Positions 1-6,753 of a stretch of DNA of 13,643 nt are shown piece after piece. The position numbers and the translations under genes were made by a program. The DNA lies in contig CAMWMM010000073.1 in NCBI GenBank assembly GCA_947175285.1, positions 1 through 13,643 of the forward strand, written 5' to 3'. The stretch's first letter is position 1. Each line of letters begins with the position of its first letter. The stretch comes from an uncultured Lachnospiraceae bacterium. Its GTDB lineage: Bacteria > Bacillota_A > Clostridia > Lachnospirales > Lachnospiraceae. The notes under the pieces are model-generated. The model ran no database searches, was not told the DNA's origin, and saw only the letters and a program-made list of their open reading frames with translations.

Positions 1-215
1 GTTGTTTTAAGTTCTATAATACTTCTGCAGTCCTATGTTATTGTTCTCATTTATTTTCAACAAGTACTGGTATTACAGGAATAGGCTATCAAGTCCAACA
101 GCTTCCTGTGTTCCTACATTCCTTCTCTCCCTTCTTCTCTTTCTTTTTAATGAATGTTATTGGAGAAGGTGTTGTATGAGTTGTGCCCTAGAGGTATTTT
201 AAAGATTGTAAGTAT
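1..215. other. non-coding stretch at left edge, no gene supported
   Basis: This stretch lies downstream of the permease gene on the minus strand, where a second MalG-type permease would be expected. I find none. The only minus-strand ATGs are followed at once or within a few codons by stops. The purine-rich minus-strand segment around 115-150 resembles repeated Shine-Dalgarno sequence but leads into no open frame. A plus-strand frame of 55 codons at 35-202 has no ribosome binding site and no recognisable protein character. No terminator hairpin was seen immediately after the permease stop. Confidence 0.55.
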
Positions 216-1058
216 TCATTTAAAGACTTTTAAGAAAATAAAATAAATTAATACAGAAAACGATAATATCAATATCAAAGATGCCGCCGAAAGACTGCCA
301 TAGTCCATCGCATATAATTTGTTATTTATAAAATTCTGCAACATATAAACGGAATCATATGGATACTTCCCAAGCAATAAATATGCTTCCCTAAAAATTT
401 TAAATACTCCCACAATTCCAAGCGAACCCACAAACAACAAAAAACTTCGAATCTGCGGTAGTATCATATGAATTAAAATAGTAAAATTACCAGCACCGTC
501 TAGTTTTGCACTTTCTATCGTTTCTTCCGGCACTCCGTTAATACCTCCGTATAAAACAATCATACAATAACCATAATTTTTCCAAAGATAGATTCCTTCC
601 AGAATAATAATATCGTATTTAGAATATAAAAAATCTATGCTTTCTTTCCCATGTTCAACCAAAAAACCATTCAAAACACCATATGCTTCTAGAAATATTT
701 TTAAAACTACTGTAATAACCGCCGATGGAATCAACATAGGAAGCAAATGTAAAAGAAACAAAACCGGTACAATTTTACAATTTTTTATATTTAAGTACCT
801 CATAGATAATGCGGTTGACAGTGCTAGTATAAAAAGAAGTGGTATTGATGTTAGGGAAAAAAAAGTCATATTTCTTATTGAAAGCCGAAATGCTTCCGAC
901 AAAAACAACTTCTTATATTCGTAGATTCCAATAAAACCAACATCCGACCAGAAGCTCTCTTTTATTGTCGTAAAAAACGGGAAATAATAAAACAAAAAAA
1001 TCCCCAAAAATAATGGCAGTACAAACAAGACAGCTATCCCATCATTTTTCTTCTTCAT
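216..1058 (-). CDS. MalF/UgpA-like carbohydrate ABC transporter permease
   Basis: This is a membrane subunit of a binding-protein-dependent ABC importer, probably for a sugar or oligosaccharide. The 280-residue protein has about six hydrophobic segments (roughly residues 9-29, 63-85, 97-120, 147-170, 203-222 and 257-279). The cytoplasmic EAA loop (about residues 178-200) has the pattern E-SAKLDGAG-LP, which docks the ATPase in this family. Length and topology fit the MalF-type half of the pair. The start is chosen because GGAGGAGAAGGA lies just upstream of the ATG. The gene overlaps the end of the preceding adaptor-like gene by 17 bp, implying translational coupling. The partner permease and the ATPase are not in the window. 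A shared ATPase encoded elsewhere (MsmX style) is possible but is inference. Substrate is unknown. Confidence 0.88.
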   Translation of the reverse strand: MKKKNDGIAVLFVLPLFLGIFLFYYFPFFTTIKESFWSDVGFIGIYEYKKLFLSEAFRLSIRNMTFFSLTSIPLLFILALSTALSMRYLNIKNCKIVPVLFLLHLLPMLIPSAVITVVLKIFLEAYGVLNGFLVEHGKESIDFLYSKYDIIILEGIYLWKNYGYCMIVLYGGINGVPEETIESAKLDGAGNFTILIHMILPQIRSFLLFVGSLGIVGVFKIFREAYLLLGKYPYDSVYMLQNFINNKLYAMDYGSLSAASLILILSFSVLIYFIFLKVFK

Positions 1059-1800
1059 TTCCTTCTCCTCCTGTCTCCGAATCAGGAAGCTTTACCTGCA
1101 CGCCTTCATATATGTCGTTGCTCCCAGCATCGGCTATGATATATAAGGAAATTGCATTTCCAATAGCAGCCTCTGTTCCATTTGTTGATAAAATCATAAC
1201 TGGCACCGACTTTATGCTTAGAGCAGTTCCCCATATCTTAGGAATTTCCTCAATTACATACACCCTGTTGGCTTCAGTTGAACTCTTTGGACTTATAATT
1301 GCACTGCATGGAATTACCGCTTCATATTCAGCTCCAGTAAAAACGAGCTCCACTATTAAAAATTCTGCCTCTATGATTTCAGGTGGAAATTCTTCTATTG
1401 TTGTCTCCATTATATAACTATTACTTTCCGAATTTTCTGTTCCTTGTATCCAAAGACCCTCATATACGTTCCCTTTCCGATAGAAGGGAATCAGTTTTCC
1501 ATCCTCCGTTATGTTGTTTTCCAAATAAACAGGATAAATTTGAACAAAACCTTCCTGTGCATACTCCCCTAACTTATCCATTTCCCACTGAATAACTTTA
1601 CCAGTCTCCGTCTCTCGATATTCAGCCATATATTCAATCTTATATTGCAACGCCTTTTTAGAGGGCTGCACTACTTCAACCTCTACGAGATTTTCCCTAT
1701 AATTTCTCTGCGAAAATATCGTCATCCATGTAGCTATGATAAAAAAACACAGTAGAAGCGTAACTGGCATATTAAAAACCCGAGGTCTCTTCCACTTCAT
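1042..1800 (-). CDS. membrane-anchored HlyD/efflux-adaptor-like protein, short
   Basis: This 252-residue protein has one N-terminal membrane anchor (about residues 11-29) and an extracytoplasmic remainder. Residues 37-60 (VEVVQPSKKALQYKI) resemble the first strands of an HlyD-type adaptor. Residues 158-240 resemble the adaptor C-terminal barrel: an AVIPCSAI strand, RVYVIEE followed by a W-G turn, SVPVMIL, and a final IYEGVQVKLP strand. The biotinyl/lipoyl and long hairpin regions of full adaptors (usually 350-450 residues) seem to be missing or replaced. The C-terminus is acidic (GGEGNEEEK). It starts 13 bp after the solute-binding gene stop behind GAGGG and overlaps the permease start by 17 bp, so it belongs to the same operon. 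The family call is by eye. The role, perhaps bridging the binding protein, the permease or the peptidoglycan layer, is not known. Confidence 0.6.
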   Translation of the reverse strand: MKWKRPRVFNMPVTLLLCFFIIATWMTIFSQRNYRENLVEVEVVQPSKKALQYKIEYMAEYRETETGKVIQWEMDKLGEYAQEGFVQIYPVYLENNITEDGKLIPFYRKGNVYEGLWIQGTENSESNSYIMETTIEEFPPEIIEAEFLIVELVFTGAEYEAVIPCSAIISPKSSTEANRVYVIEEIPKIWGTALSIKSVPVMILSTNGTEAAIGNAISLYIIADAGSNDIYEGVQVKLPDSETGGEGNEEEK

Positions 1801-1813
1801 AAATATACCCTCA

Positions 1814-3151
1814 TCACTCTTTCAAATATAGATTAAGTCTGCTACACATCAGTTGATAGCAAGTATCGAAATCAGCAGTTCCATTTACGTAATCAGCCAT
1901 TGTTTCAGCAAAAATCTGCTCCATATCCGGATGTTTCAAACCTGCAGAAGTAATTTTATTTATTTGTTCTTCAATTTTTGCAGCAAGGTCCTCTGCCATA
2001 GGAGACACAGGCATGGCATTTTTACCCATCGTTACTTTGGTAATAGTACTCAGATTATGAAACTGACTTTCAAAAATATTGCGATTCACCGGCGTACCAG
2101 CAGTATATACGACACCTAAATTGTAAAAATCATAATCTATTAAATACTTTAATAGCTTATAGGCTTCTTCCGGACAGTCACTTTTAGCGTCGACTAGACC
2201 AAAGTCACGAACTGTCGCTCGATATCCCCCTGCTGTATCTTCTGGAAACATAAAATAATTGATATTTTCTTGAAACATCGCCTCATATGCATATTCCTGC
2301 TGACGAACAATGGCCGCCGGATTTCCATAAAGAAGCTGATACCCCACTAAAGTTGCTGAGTTGCTTCCAGAATTCTTCATTTCATCGTACTTAGCCCGAA
2401 ACTCCTCTTGTCCCGCTTTTACAAAATCACAAAGTTGTCGAAGCTGTTCTGAATTCACAGACACTGTCTTCCCATCTGTCAATTCTAAACCGCTCGTATG
2501 ATACGCATATAAAAGAAAATCTTCTGTTGAATCAGATGTAAAACAAAGCCCTAACCGAATTTCTTCCGAATCATACAGGAGTTGCTGGCATGCGAGCAAT
2601 TCTTGATAAAACTCATAACAATCCGTATCATCAGTCAGGATATTTCCACAAAGTTCAGAAACAGTATTTCTTGTCACTGCAAACCCCATATCAAATGTAA
2701 TTGGAAGAATATATTGTTTTCCTTCTTGCTTTCCCGCATCCACTACGATTTCAAAATAATTTTCTTTGTTATAATTTTGATCCTGTTCCAGATATTCCGT
2801 TAAATCAAAACAAATACCTTCTGTCATTAATTTTTCTGCATCTAGCGATGAAGTATCACTAAGAAGTAAGACATCCGCCCCACCTCCTGCCAATCCTTCT
2901 GCTGTGTATTGTTTTGCAAGTTCTTCCTCTGTCTCAAATGCATGCAGTTCTAATGAAACCTGCTCCTTCTTTTGATACTCTTCCAACGCAGTTTGGTAAA
3001 ACAAATGATCTTTTACATAATAAACCACTAGCACATCTCCATCGGATTTTGATGGAGATGCGGAATCTGATGCCTCCCCACACGCACTAAATACAACCAG
3101 ACTAATAAAGCAAATCAGTATTAATTTAAACATATTTTTATTCTTTTTCAT
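1814..3151 (-). CDS. extracellular solute-binding lipoprotein (family 1 type)
   Basis: This is a substrate-capturing lipoprotein of an ABC importer, anchored on the outer face of the membrane. The first 24 residues form a lipoprotein signal peptide: a Lys-rich start, a hydrophobic core and a FSAC lipobox with Cys24 as the predicted lipidation site, followed by an Ser/Asp-rich linker. The 445-residue length and general style (VLVVYYVKDH after the linker, repeated Asp/Tyr-rich helices, and DFGLVDAKSDCPEEAYKLL near residue 315, typical of the hinge and second lobe) match the UgpB/MalE-like class. The start is supported by AGAGG a few bases upstream. It is the first gene of a three-gene operon with the adaptor-like protein and the permease, which supports a transport role. 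No residue pattern visible by eye identifies the ligand. A peptide or drug ligand cannot be excluded. Confidence 0.85.
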   Translation of the reverse strand: MKKNKNMFKLILICFISLVVFSACGEASDSASPSKSDGDVLVVYYVKDHLFYQTALEEYQKKEQVSLELHAFETEEELAKQYTAEGLAGGGADVLLLSDTSSLDAEKLMTEGICFDLTEYLEQDQNYNKENYFEIVVDAGKQEGKQYILPITFDMGFAVTRNTVSELCGNILTDDTDCYEFYQELLACQQLLYDSEEIRLGLCFTSDSTEDFLLYAYHTSGLELTDGKTVSVNSEQLRQLCDFVKAGQEEFRAKYDEMKNSGSNSATLVGYQLLYGNPAAIVRQQEYAYEAMFQENINYFMFPEDTAGGYRATVRDFGLVDAKSDCPEEAYKLLKYLIDYDFYNLGVVYTAGTPVNRNIFESQFHNLSTITKVTMGKNAMPVSPMAEDLAAKIEEQINKITSAGLKHPDMEQIFAETMADYVNGTADFDTCYQLMCSRLNLYLKE

Positions 3152-3310
3152 CTTATACCTCTTCTTTCTAATGATGCATCGTATAATATCCCTTATTTCA
3201 TCTTACTCAAAAGAATCTTTGATTCCTGATATTGCCATAATGTTGTCCTCTTTGATCCTGTTCTTAAAATCCGTTTTTTATTTCTGTGCAAATACTGTAC
3301 TGTTATTTTG

Positions 3311-3339
3311 ATTATCGGAAATCTGAAAATAAAATCCTA
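3311..3339 (-). promoter_or_regulatory. weak candidate promoter for solute-binding protein operon
   Basis: On the minus strand GATAAT (3311-3316) is a reasonable -10 hexamer. The hexamer 17 bp upstream (TAGGAT, 3334-3339) is a poor -35. The paired direct repeats lie just upstream of this weak -35, the arrangement expected for an activator-dependent promoter. The start site is not demonstrated. Confidence 0.35.
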
Positions 3340-3348
3340 TACATTTAT

Positions 3349-3385
3349 CCCGAGGTACAGATTTTTCCCCGAAGTACAGTTTTTT
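3349..3385 (-). repeat. two 19-bp-spaced direct repeats, candidate activator site
   Basis: Read on the minus strand, the two units are CTGTACTTCGGGGAAAAA and CTGTACCTCGGGATAAA. They start 19 bp apart, roughly two helical turns. They sit in the gap between the blaR1-like gene and the solute-binding gene, upstream of a weak candidate promoter reading toward the latter. Paired direct repeats at this spacing and position are typical of response regulators such as the LytTR class. No regulator gene is in the window, so the identity of the binding protein is inference. A further GTACAG on the minus strand lies nearer the gene at 3296-3301. Confidence 0.55.
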
Positions 3386-3409
3386 ATGATTTTTTTCTAA
3401 TTTAGGACT

Positions 3410-5323
3410 TTATAAACTATCTTGTTTCATGTCCTCTATATTATACTCACTTTGGTAATTTATTACATAGTTCCACCAGTCCTCTTTAAGTTCCTCTAAG
3501 GAATGACCCAGATATTTCTCATAATCTGCCTGTGTCTCGCCTTCTCTGATCAATTCCACCACATCTGAAAGCCCGTAAGTATCAATGAGGTAGTTCACGA
3601 AAGAAAAACTCATACAATACCAAACCTCGCTATACTTGCTGTTCGCCGCATAAGGATAAGTACGTCCCTCTTTTCCAATCCAGGCTTTCAACTTATCAAG
3701 TTCTTCCTGCTCTACTTTATTATTTTCCATACCATACTTAACATCCAGACAAAATAAATCCTGAAACGGTATTCCTGTACTATTTAACATGGAATACTGA
3801 TTTATCTCTTGATTAAGATATTCGCACATTCCATCTTCTAAGGAAATTGAAAAGCTGTTATTTAAAACCACATGTCCAAGTCCGTAAGTAAGATTCGCAT
3901 CCTCGCAGAGCAAACTAATATTCGGATTCTGAAGAATACTCCTGCTTAAAGTAATAGTTACAGCAACTGCATCTTGCCCAAACGCCACAGGGATGCTAAC
4001 ATTACAAACGCTTGCTCTCGGCATATAGTATGTAATCTGTATTTCCTTTGCCTGTGGATTAATCTCTTTCCACCAGCCGCCACAATCCAAAAATTCCTCC
4101 ACCTCCTTAAGATAATGCGAAGTATAGTTTTCCAGACTCTCCTTATTTGGAAAAATTGTATCTGACATATCATGTAGTTCCCAATAATTGGCATAATAGT
4201 AATAAGAAACCGGAAGCGTCGGCTCTTTTATCTCCTGCTTCGGACTGGTTAAAAAACAGACCACTGCCAGAACACACACTATTGCTGCTCCGAAAACTAT
4301 ACCAAGTGCAGGTTTCTTATATCTCTTTATTCTTAAAACACGCTCTTTTACCCCAAGCTCTCCAAAACCTATAGGACAGACGTCAAACACACGCACTTTT
4401 CCGTTTACGGAAAGTAATGTCCGCGCATAAGACATCCTCTCCTTTTCTCCCATACCGGCAATGCTCCGTTCATCACACGCCGCTTCAATATCCTTACAAA
4501 AAAGTACATAGGCAAGCCAGATAAGCGGATTAAACCAGTATATGTCAAGAAGCATAAATGCAATAAACTTTGTCAGGTGATCCCATCTTGCAAGATGCGC
4601 CTTCTCATGCGCCAGCACATTATCAAGTACATCACCTTCCAGTCCATATGGAATATAGATTACCGGTCTTATTATTCCAAATACAAAAGGAGAATCGATA
4701 AACTCGCTCTGTCTGATATTTTCCTTATAAAGCACTGCCGTTCTTAACTTCCGCCTAAGCGTGGCGTAACTTATTATCATATAGCCAAACATAAGAGCCA
4801 TGCCTGACAGCCATATTACAGTGCCTATGCGGAGCCATGGAGTTGAATTGCTTTTTGTCACTATGTCCAATCTGCTTTCTGCATTCGATTTTGATAACTT
4901 ATCTGCGAAATAAGATTCAGATGATTCACCTGATATATTTCTTTCTTCAAATCCAGATATTTCATTTGTCAAATCAACCTCTGATGCTACAGGCATCAAA
5001 GTCGCTCCAACCGCATCACCCTCAGCAACCTTTTCAGCTTCCCCATTTAACAGATCATATTTTTCTTCATTTACAGAAGGCCCTGCTGAGTTAGCTTCCA
5101 TCTGACTCTCCATATATCCTACTATTCCATTAATATCGGGTGACAGACTATACCTGCTTTCAATATTAAACGGAAAAACAAGGCGCAGCCAAACCATACA
5201 CCACATTACACAAATAATGCTCCTTGGAGCCTTTTTTAACACCATCCGTAAAAGTGCTGTAATAATAATGAACCACGTTACGGATATGCTCAGTTTTATA
5301 ATCTGTATAAACATCTCTTCCAT
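3410..5323 (-). CDS. blaR1: BlaR1/MecR1-type M56 sensor protease with atypical ectodomain
   Basis: This is a membrane signal transducer whose cytoplasmic zinc protease is expected to inactivate the neighbouring BlaI-type repressor. Numbering is from the upstream ATG at 5329. Membrane segments lie near residues 8-29, 37-54, 165-187 and 341-361. A Ser/Glu-rich loop of about 105 residues sits between the second and third. The M56 site is HEKAH at 241-245, with the likely third zinc ligand in EAACDE at 282-287. The presumed extracellular sensor (362-639) is not a penicillin-binding domain. It resembles a degenerate peptidase-MA/gluzincin module, with YGLGH at 482-486, EDGMCEY at 498-504 and a C-terminal SFVNYLIDTYG plus SLEELKEDWW tail. 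The ATG at 5323 is preferred: GGAGGA (5331-5336) is 7 bases upstream of it but only 1 base from the ATG at 5329. The gene lies 6-12 bp after blaI and is co-transcribed with it. No beta-lactamase is present. Confidence 0.88.
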   Translation of the reverse strand: MEEMFIQIIKLSISVTWFIIITALLRMVLKKAPRSIICVMWCMVWLRLVFPFNIESRYSLSPDINGIVGYMESQMEANSAGPSVNEEKYDLLNGEAEKVAEGDAVGATLMPVASEVDLTNEISGFEERNISGESSESYFADKLSKSNAESRLDIVTKSNSTPWLRIGTVIWLSGMALMFGYMIISYATLRRKLRTAVLYKENIRQSEFIDSPFVFGIIRPVIYIPYGLEGDVLDNVLAHEKAHLARWDHLTKFIAFMLLDIYWFNPLIWLAYVLFCKDIEAACDERSIAGMGEKERMSYARTLLSVNGKVRVFDVCPIGFGELGVKERVLRIKRYKKPALGIVFGAAIVCVLAVVCFLTSPKQEIKEPTLPVSYYYYANYWELHDMSDTIFPNKESLENYTSHYLKEVEEFLDCGGWWKEINPQAKEIQITYYMPRASVCNVSIPVAFGQDAVAVTITLSRSILQNPNISLLCEDANLTYGLGHVVLNNSFSISLEDGMCEYLNQEINQYSMLNSTGIPFQDLFCLDVKYGMENNKVEQEELDKLKAWIGKEGRTYPYAANSKYSEVWYCMSFSFVNYLIDTYGLSDVVELIREGETQADYEKYLGHSLEELKEDWWNYVINYQSEYNIEDMKQDSL

Positions 5324-5335
5324 ACCCATCTCCTC

Positions 5336-5689
5336 CTATGGCTCTCCTATGATTCTTCTAAGTTCCTCCATCTCTTTATCCGAAAGTTTCTTATGGCGCC
5401 CAAACGCCGCGATAAAAGCCGGAAGATTGCCTTCAAATGTCTTCTCCACCAGTTCCTCGATCTCGGATTCCTGCACCATCTCTTTAGATACGAGCGATGT
5501 AACGATGGTATTTTCATTTTTCACTATCCCACGCTCTGACAAACGCTTAATAACCGTGTATGTAGTGGTGCTTTTCCAGCCAAGTCTCTCCTCACAAAGC
5601 TTCACCAGTTCCTTACTCTTAATCGGCTCATTTTCCCATAATATCAGGCAAAAACGATATTCACTTTCATATACCTTTGGTGTTCCCAT
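5336..5689 (-). CDS. blaI: BlaI/MecI/CopY-family transcriptional repressor
   Basis: This is a 117-residue winged-helix repressor, the length typical of the family. The N-terminal half holds the DNA-binding domain: the ESEYRFCLILWENEPIKSKEL helices, then the recognition region KSTTTYTVIKRLSERGIV with its wing. The C-terminal third (about residues 70-117) is the dimerisation part, which in this family contains the site cleaved after BlaR1 activation. It directly precedes the BlaR1-type gene, whose ribosome binding site overlaps the repressor's stop codon. The upstream region carries two palindromes laid over the promoter, so autoregulation is very likely. The start at 5689 has a purine-rich GAGAGGCAGGG upstream. 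The ligand sensed by the system and the wider regulon are unknown. The symbol is by family, not by demonstrated beta-lactam response. Confidence 0.9.
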   Translation of the reverse strand: MGTPKVYESEYRFCLILWENEPIKSKELVKLCEERLGWKSTTTYTVIKRLSERGIVKNENTIVTSLVSKEMVQESEIEELVEKTFEGNLPAFIAAFGRHKKLSDKEMEELRRIIGEP

Positions 5690-5750
5690 AACAATTACCC
5701 TGCCTCTCTGAAAAACTTATTTTTCACACTTTCTTTTAAAAAGCAAAATT

Positions 5751-5766
5751 CTCTAATACAATAGAG
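5751..5766. promoter_or_regulatory. candidate BlaI operator 1 (downstream of start site)
   Basis: CTCTAATACAATAGAG is a palindrome with CTCTA/TAGAG arms around a 6-bp centre. It differs by one base from the reverse complement of the second palindrome at 5779-5794. It falls just after the predicted transcription start of blaI, where bound repressor would block initiation. Dyad sites with a central TACA-like core are usual for BlaI/MecI proteins. Confidence 0.75.
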
Positions 5767-5777
5767 TTGTTATATTT

Positions 5778-5806
5778 ACTCTATTGCATTAGAGCATTCG
5801 TGTCAA
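5778..5806 (-). promoter_or_regulatory. blaI-blaR1 promoter
   Basis: On the minus strand TTGACA (5801-5806, perfect -35) and TAGAGT (5778-5783, -10) are separated by 17 bp, giving a predicted start near 5771. The -10 is part of the palindrome at 5779-5794, so repressor binding and RNA polymerase binding should be mutually exclusive. Confidence 0.75.
5779..5794. promoter_or_regulatory. candidate BlaI operator 2 (overlaps -10)
   Basis: CTCTATTGCATTAGAG has CTCTA/TAGAG arms and is nearly the mirror copy of operator 1. The two centres are 28 bp apart. It covers the spacer and -10 of the blaI promoter. The pair gives a self-regulating repressor switch, inferred from position and family habit. Confidence 0.78.
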
Positions 5807-5952
5807 GTGGTTTATTTAAATTTTTCTTCCAAGTTTTTAATCTTCAGTCACACCCTGCATCATAACCGCCATATAAAATACCTCATCCCGTGCTTTCCTT
5901 TCTTGTATAAAACTTACACCTTAGAATAATTACAAACGTAAGACAACAAGGA

Positions 5953-5981
5953 TTGAATTAAGACACCAAATCTCTTATAAT
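5953..5981 (+). promoter_or_regulatory. plsC promoter
   Basis: TTGAAT (5953-5958) and a perfect TATAAT (5976-5981) are separated by exactly 17 bp, directed toward the acyltransferase gene. The predicted start near 5988 gives a short leader of about 24 bases before the ATG at 6012. Confidence 0.75.
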
Positions 5982-6011
5982 AAACTGAAATATTGAAAAA
6001 TGGAGATTACT

Positions 6012-6746
6012 ATGATTCGGTTTATTCTGACTGCACTTTTTGTTGTATTATTTCTGATTTGCAGCATCCCTTTGATGATGATTGAGTACATAATCGGTAA
6101 ATTGAATAAAGATATGCAAAGCCGCAGTTCCCTTGCCATTGTCAAGTGGGCTTTTCGCGGCTGCCTGTTTTTAGCGGGAACCGACATAACAGTTATCGGC
6201 GAGGAGAATGTTCCTAAAGATACGCCAGTCCTTTATGTCTGTAATCACCGGAGCAACTTTGACACCGTTATGACTTATGTCCGTGTTCCCGGACTGACAG
6301 GCTATATTGCCAAGAAAGAGATGCAGCGGATTCCTCTACTGCGCACATGGATGAAATATCTGCACTGCCTTTTCCTTGACAGAGCAGATATTAAACAGGG
6401 AATGAAAACGATTTTAGAAGCAGTTGATAAAATTCACTACGGCATATCCATCTTCATTTTCCCGGAGGGTACAACGAATAAAGTCAACGATACCTTTCTG
6501 CCTTTCCATGAGGGCAGCTTCAAAATTGCAGAAAAAAGCGGCTGCCCTATTATTCCTATCAGTATCAACAATGCCGCCAATATTTTTGAAGACCATTTCC
6601 CGATAATCAAAAAAACACACGTTATCATTGAATATGGAACGCCCATTTATATGAATGAATTGCCGAGGGAAGAAAAGAAAGGCATCGGCGTTAAGGTTCG
6701 GGCAATTATTCAAGAAATGTATTTTCATAACAAAGAGCTGCTATAG
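6012..6746 (+). CDS. plsC: 1-acyl-sn-glycerol-3-phosphate acyltransferase (PlsC family)
   Basis: Expected to transfer an acyl chain to lysophosphatidic acid to make phosphatidic acid at the cytoplasmic membrane, the second acylation of phospholipid synthesis. With the start at 6012 it is 244 residues. An N-terminal hydrophobic anchor (about 2-25) is followed by the acyltransferase box NHRSNFD (His79 and Asp84, the HX4D catalytic pair). The IFPEGTTN motif near 149-156 binds the glycerol phosphate, and a CPIIPISI strand near 178 completes the fold. The ATG at 6012 is chosen over that at 6000 because GGAG at 6002-6005 is 6 bases upstream of it. It is a single-gene unit with its own promoter. It ends 7 bp from the end of the convergent glycosidase gene with no terminator between. 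Some family members act on other lysolipids. Confidence 0.9.
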   Translation: MIRFILTALFVVLFLICSIPLMMIEYIIGKLNKDMQSRSSLAIVKWAFRGCLFLAGTDITVIGEENVPKDTPVLYVCNHRSNFDTVMTYVRVPGLTGYIAKKEMQRIPLLRTWMKYLHCLFLDRADIKQGMKTILEAVDKIHYGISIFIFPEGTTNKVNDTFLPFHEGSFKIAEKSGCPIIPISINNAANIFEDHFPIIKKTHVIIEYGTPIYMNELPREEKKGIGVKVRAIIQEMYFHNKELL

Positions 6747-6753
6747 TGCAGCC

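Larger units (their letters stand above)
5690..6011. other. divergent intergenic region between blaI and plsC
   Basis: The left part holds the blaI promoter and two operators (5751-5806). The right part holds the plsC promoter (5953-5981). Between them (about 5807-5950) I see AT-rich sequence with no gene, riboswitch or convincing terminator. The 28-bp operator spacing places both sites on the blaI side, so plsC is probably not controlled by the repressor. Confidence 0.6.

Noticed and set aside
1..165. Minus-strand segment encoding a Lys/Arg-rich stretch then NVGTQEAVGLDSLFL, with stops, as a possible gene remnant
   Set aside because: It has no start codon and in-frame stops interrupt it. 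I could not tie it to any family, so it stays as unannotated sequence.
35..202. Plus-strand frame of 55 codons at the left edge
   Set aside because: There is no ribosome binding site and the residue content is typical of random AT/TC-rich sequence.
3410..5689. Beta-lactam resistance locus
   Set aside because: The repressor and M56 protease are of the Bla/Mec type, but there is no beta-lactamase gene and no penicillin-binding motif in the ectodomain.
5710..5725. GAAAAA-CTTA-TTTTTC inverted repeat in the blaI leader
   Set aside because: It is a short, almost pure A/T stem of low stability, expected by chance in AT-rich DNA.
5913..5942. CTTAC ... GTAAG arms upstream of plsC as a possible operator
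   Set aside because: The arms are 5 bp and separated by about 20 bp with no further symmetry; it is not distinguishable from chance.
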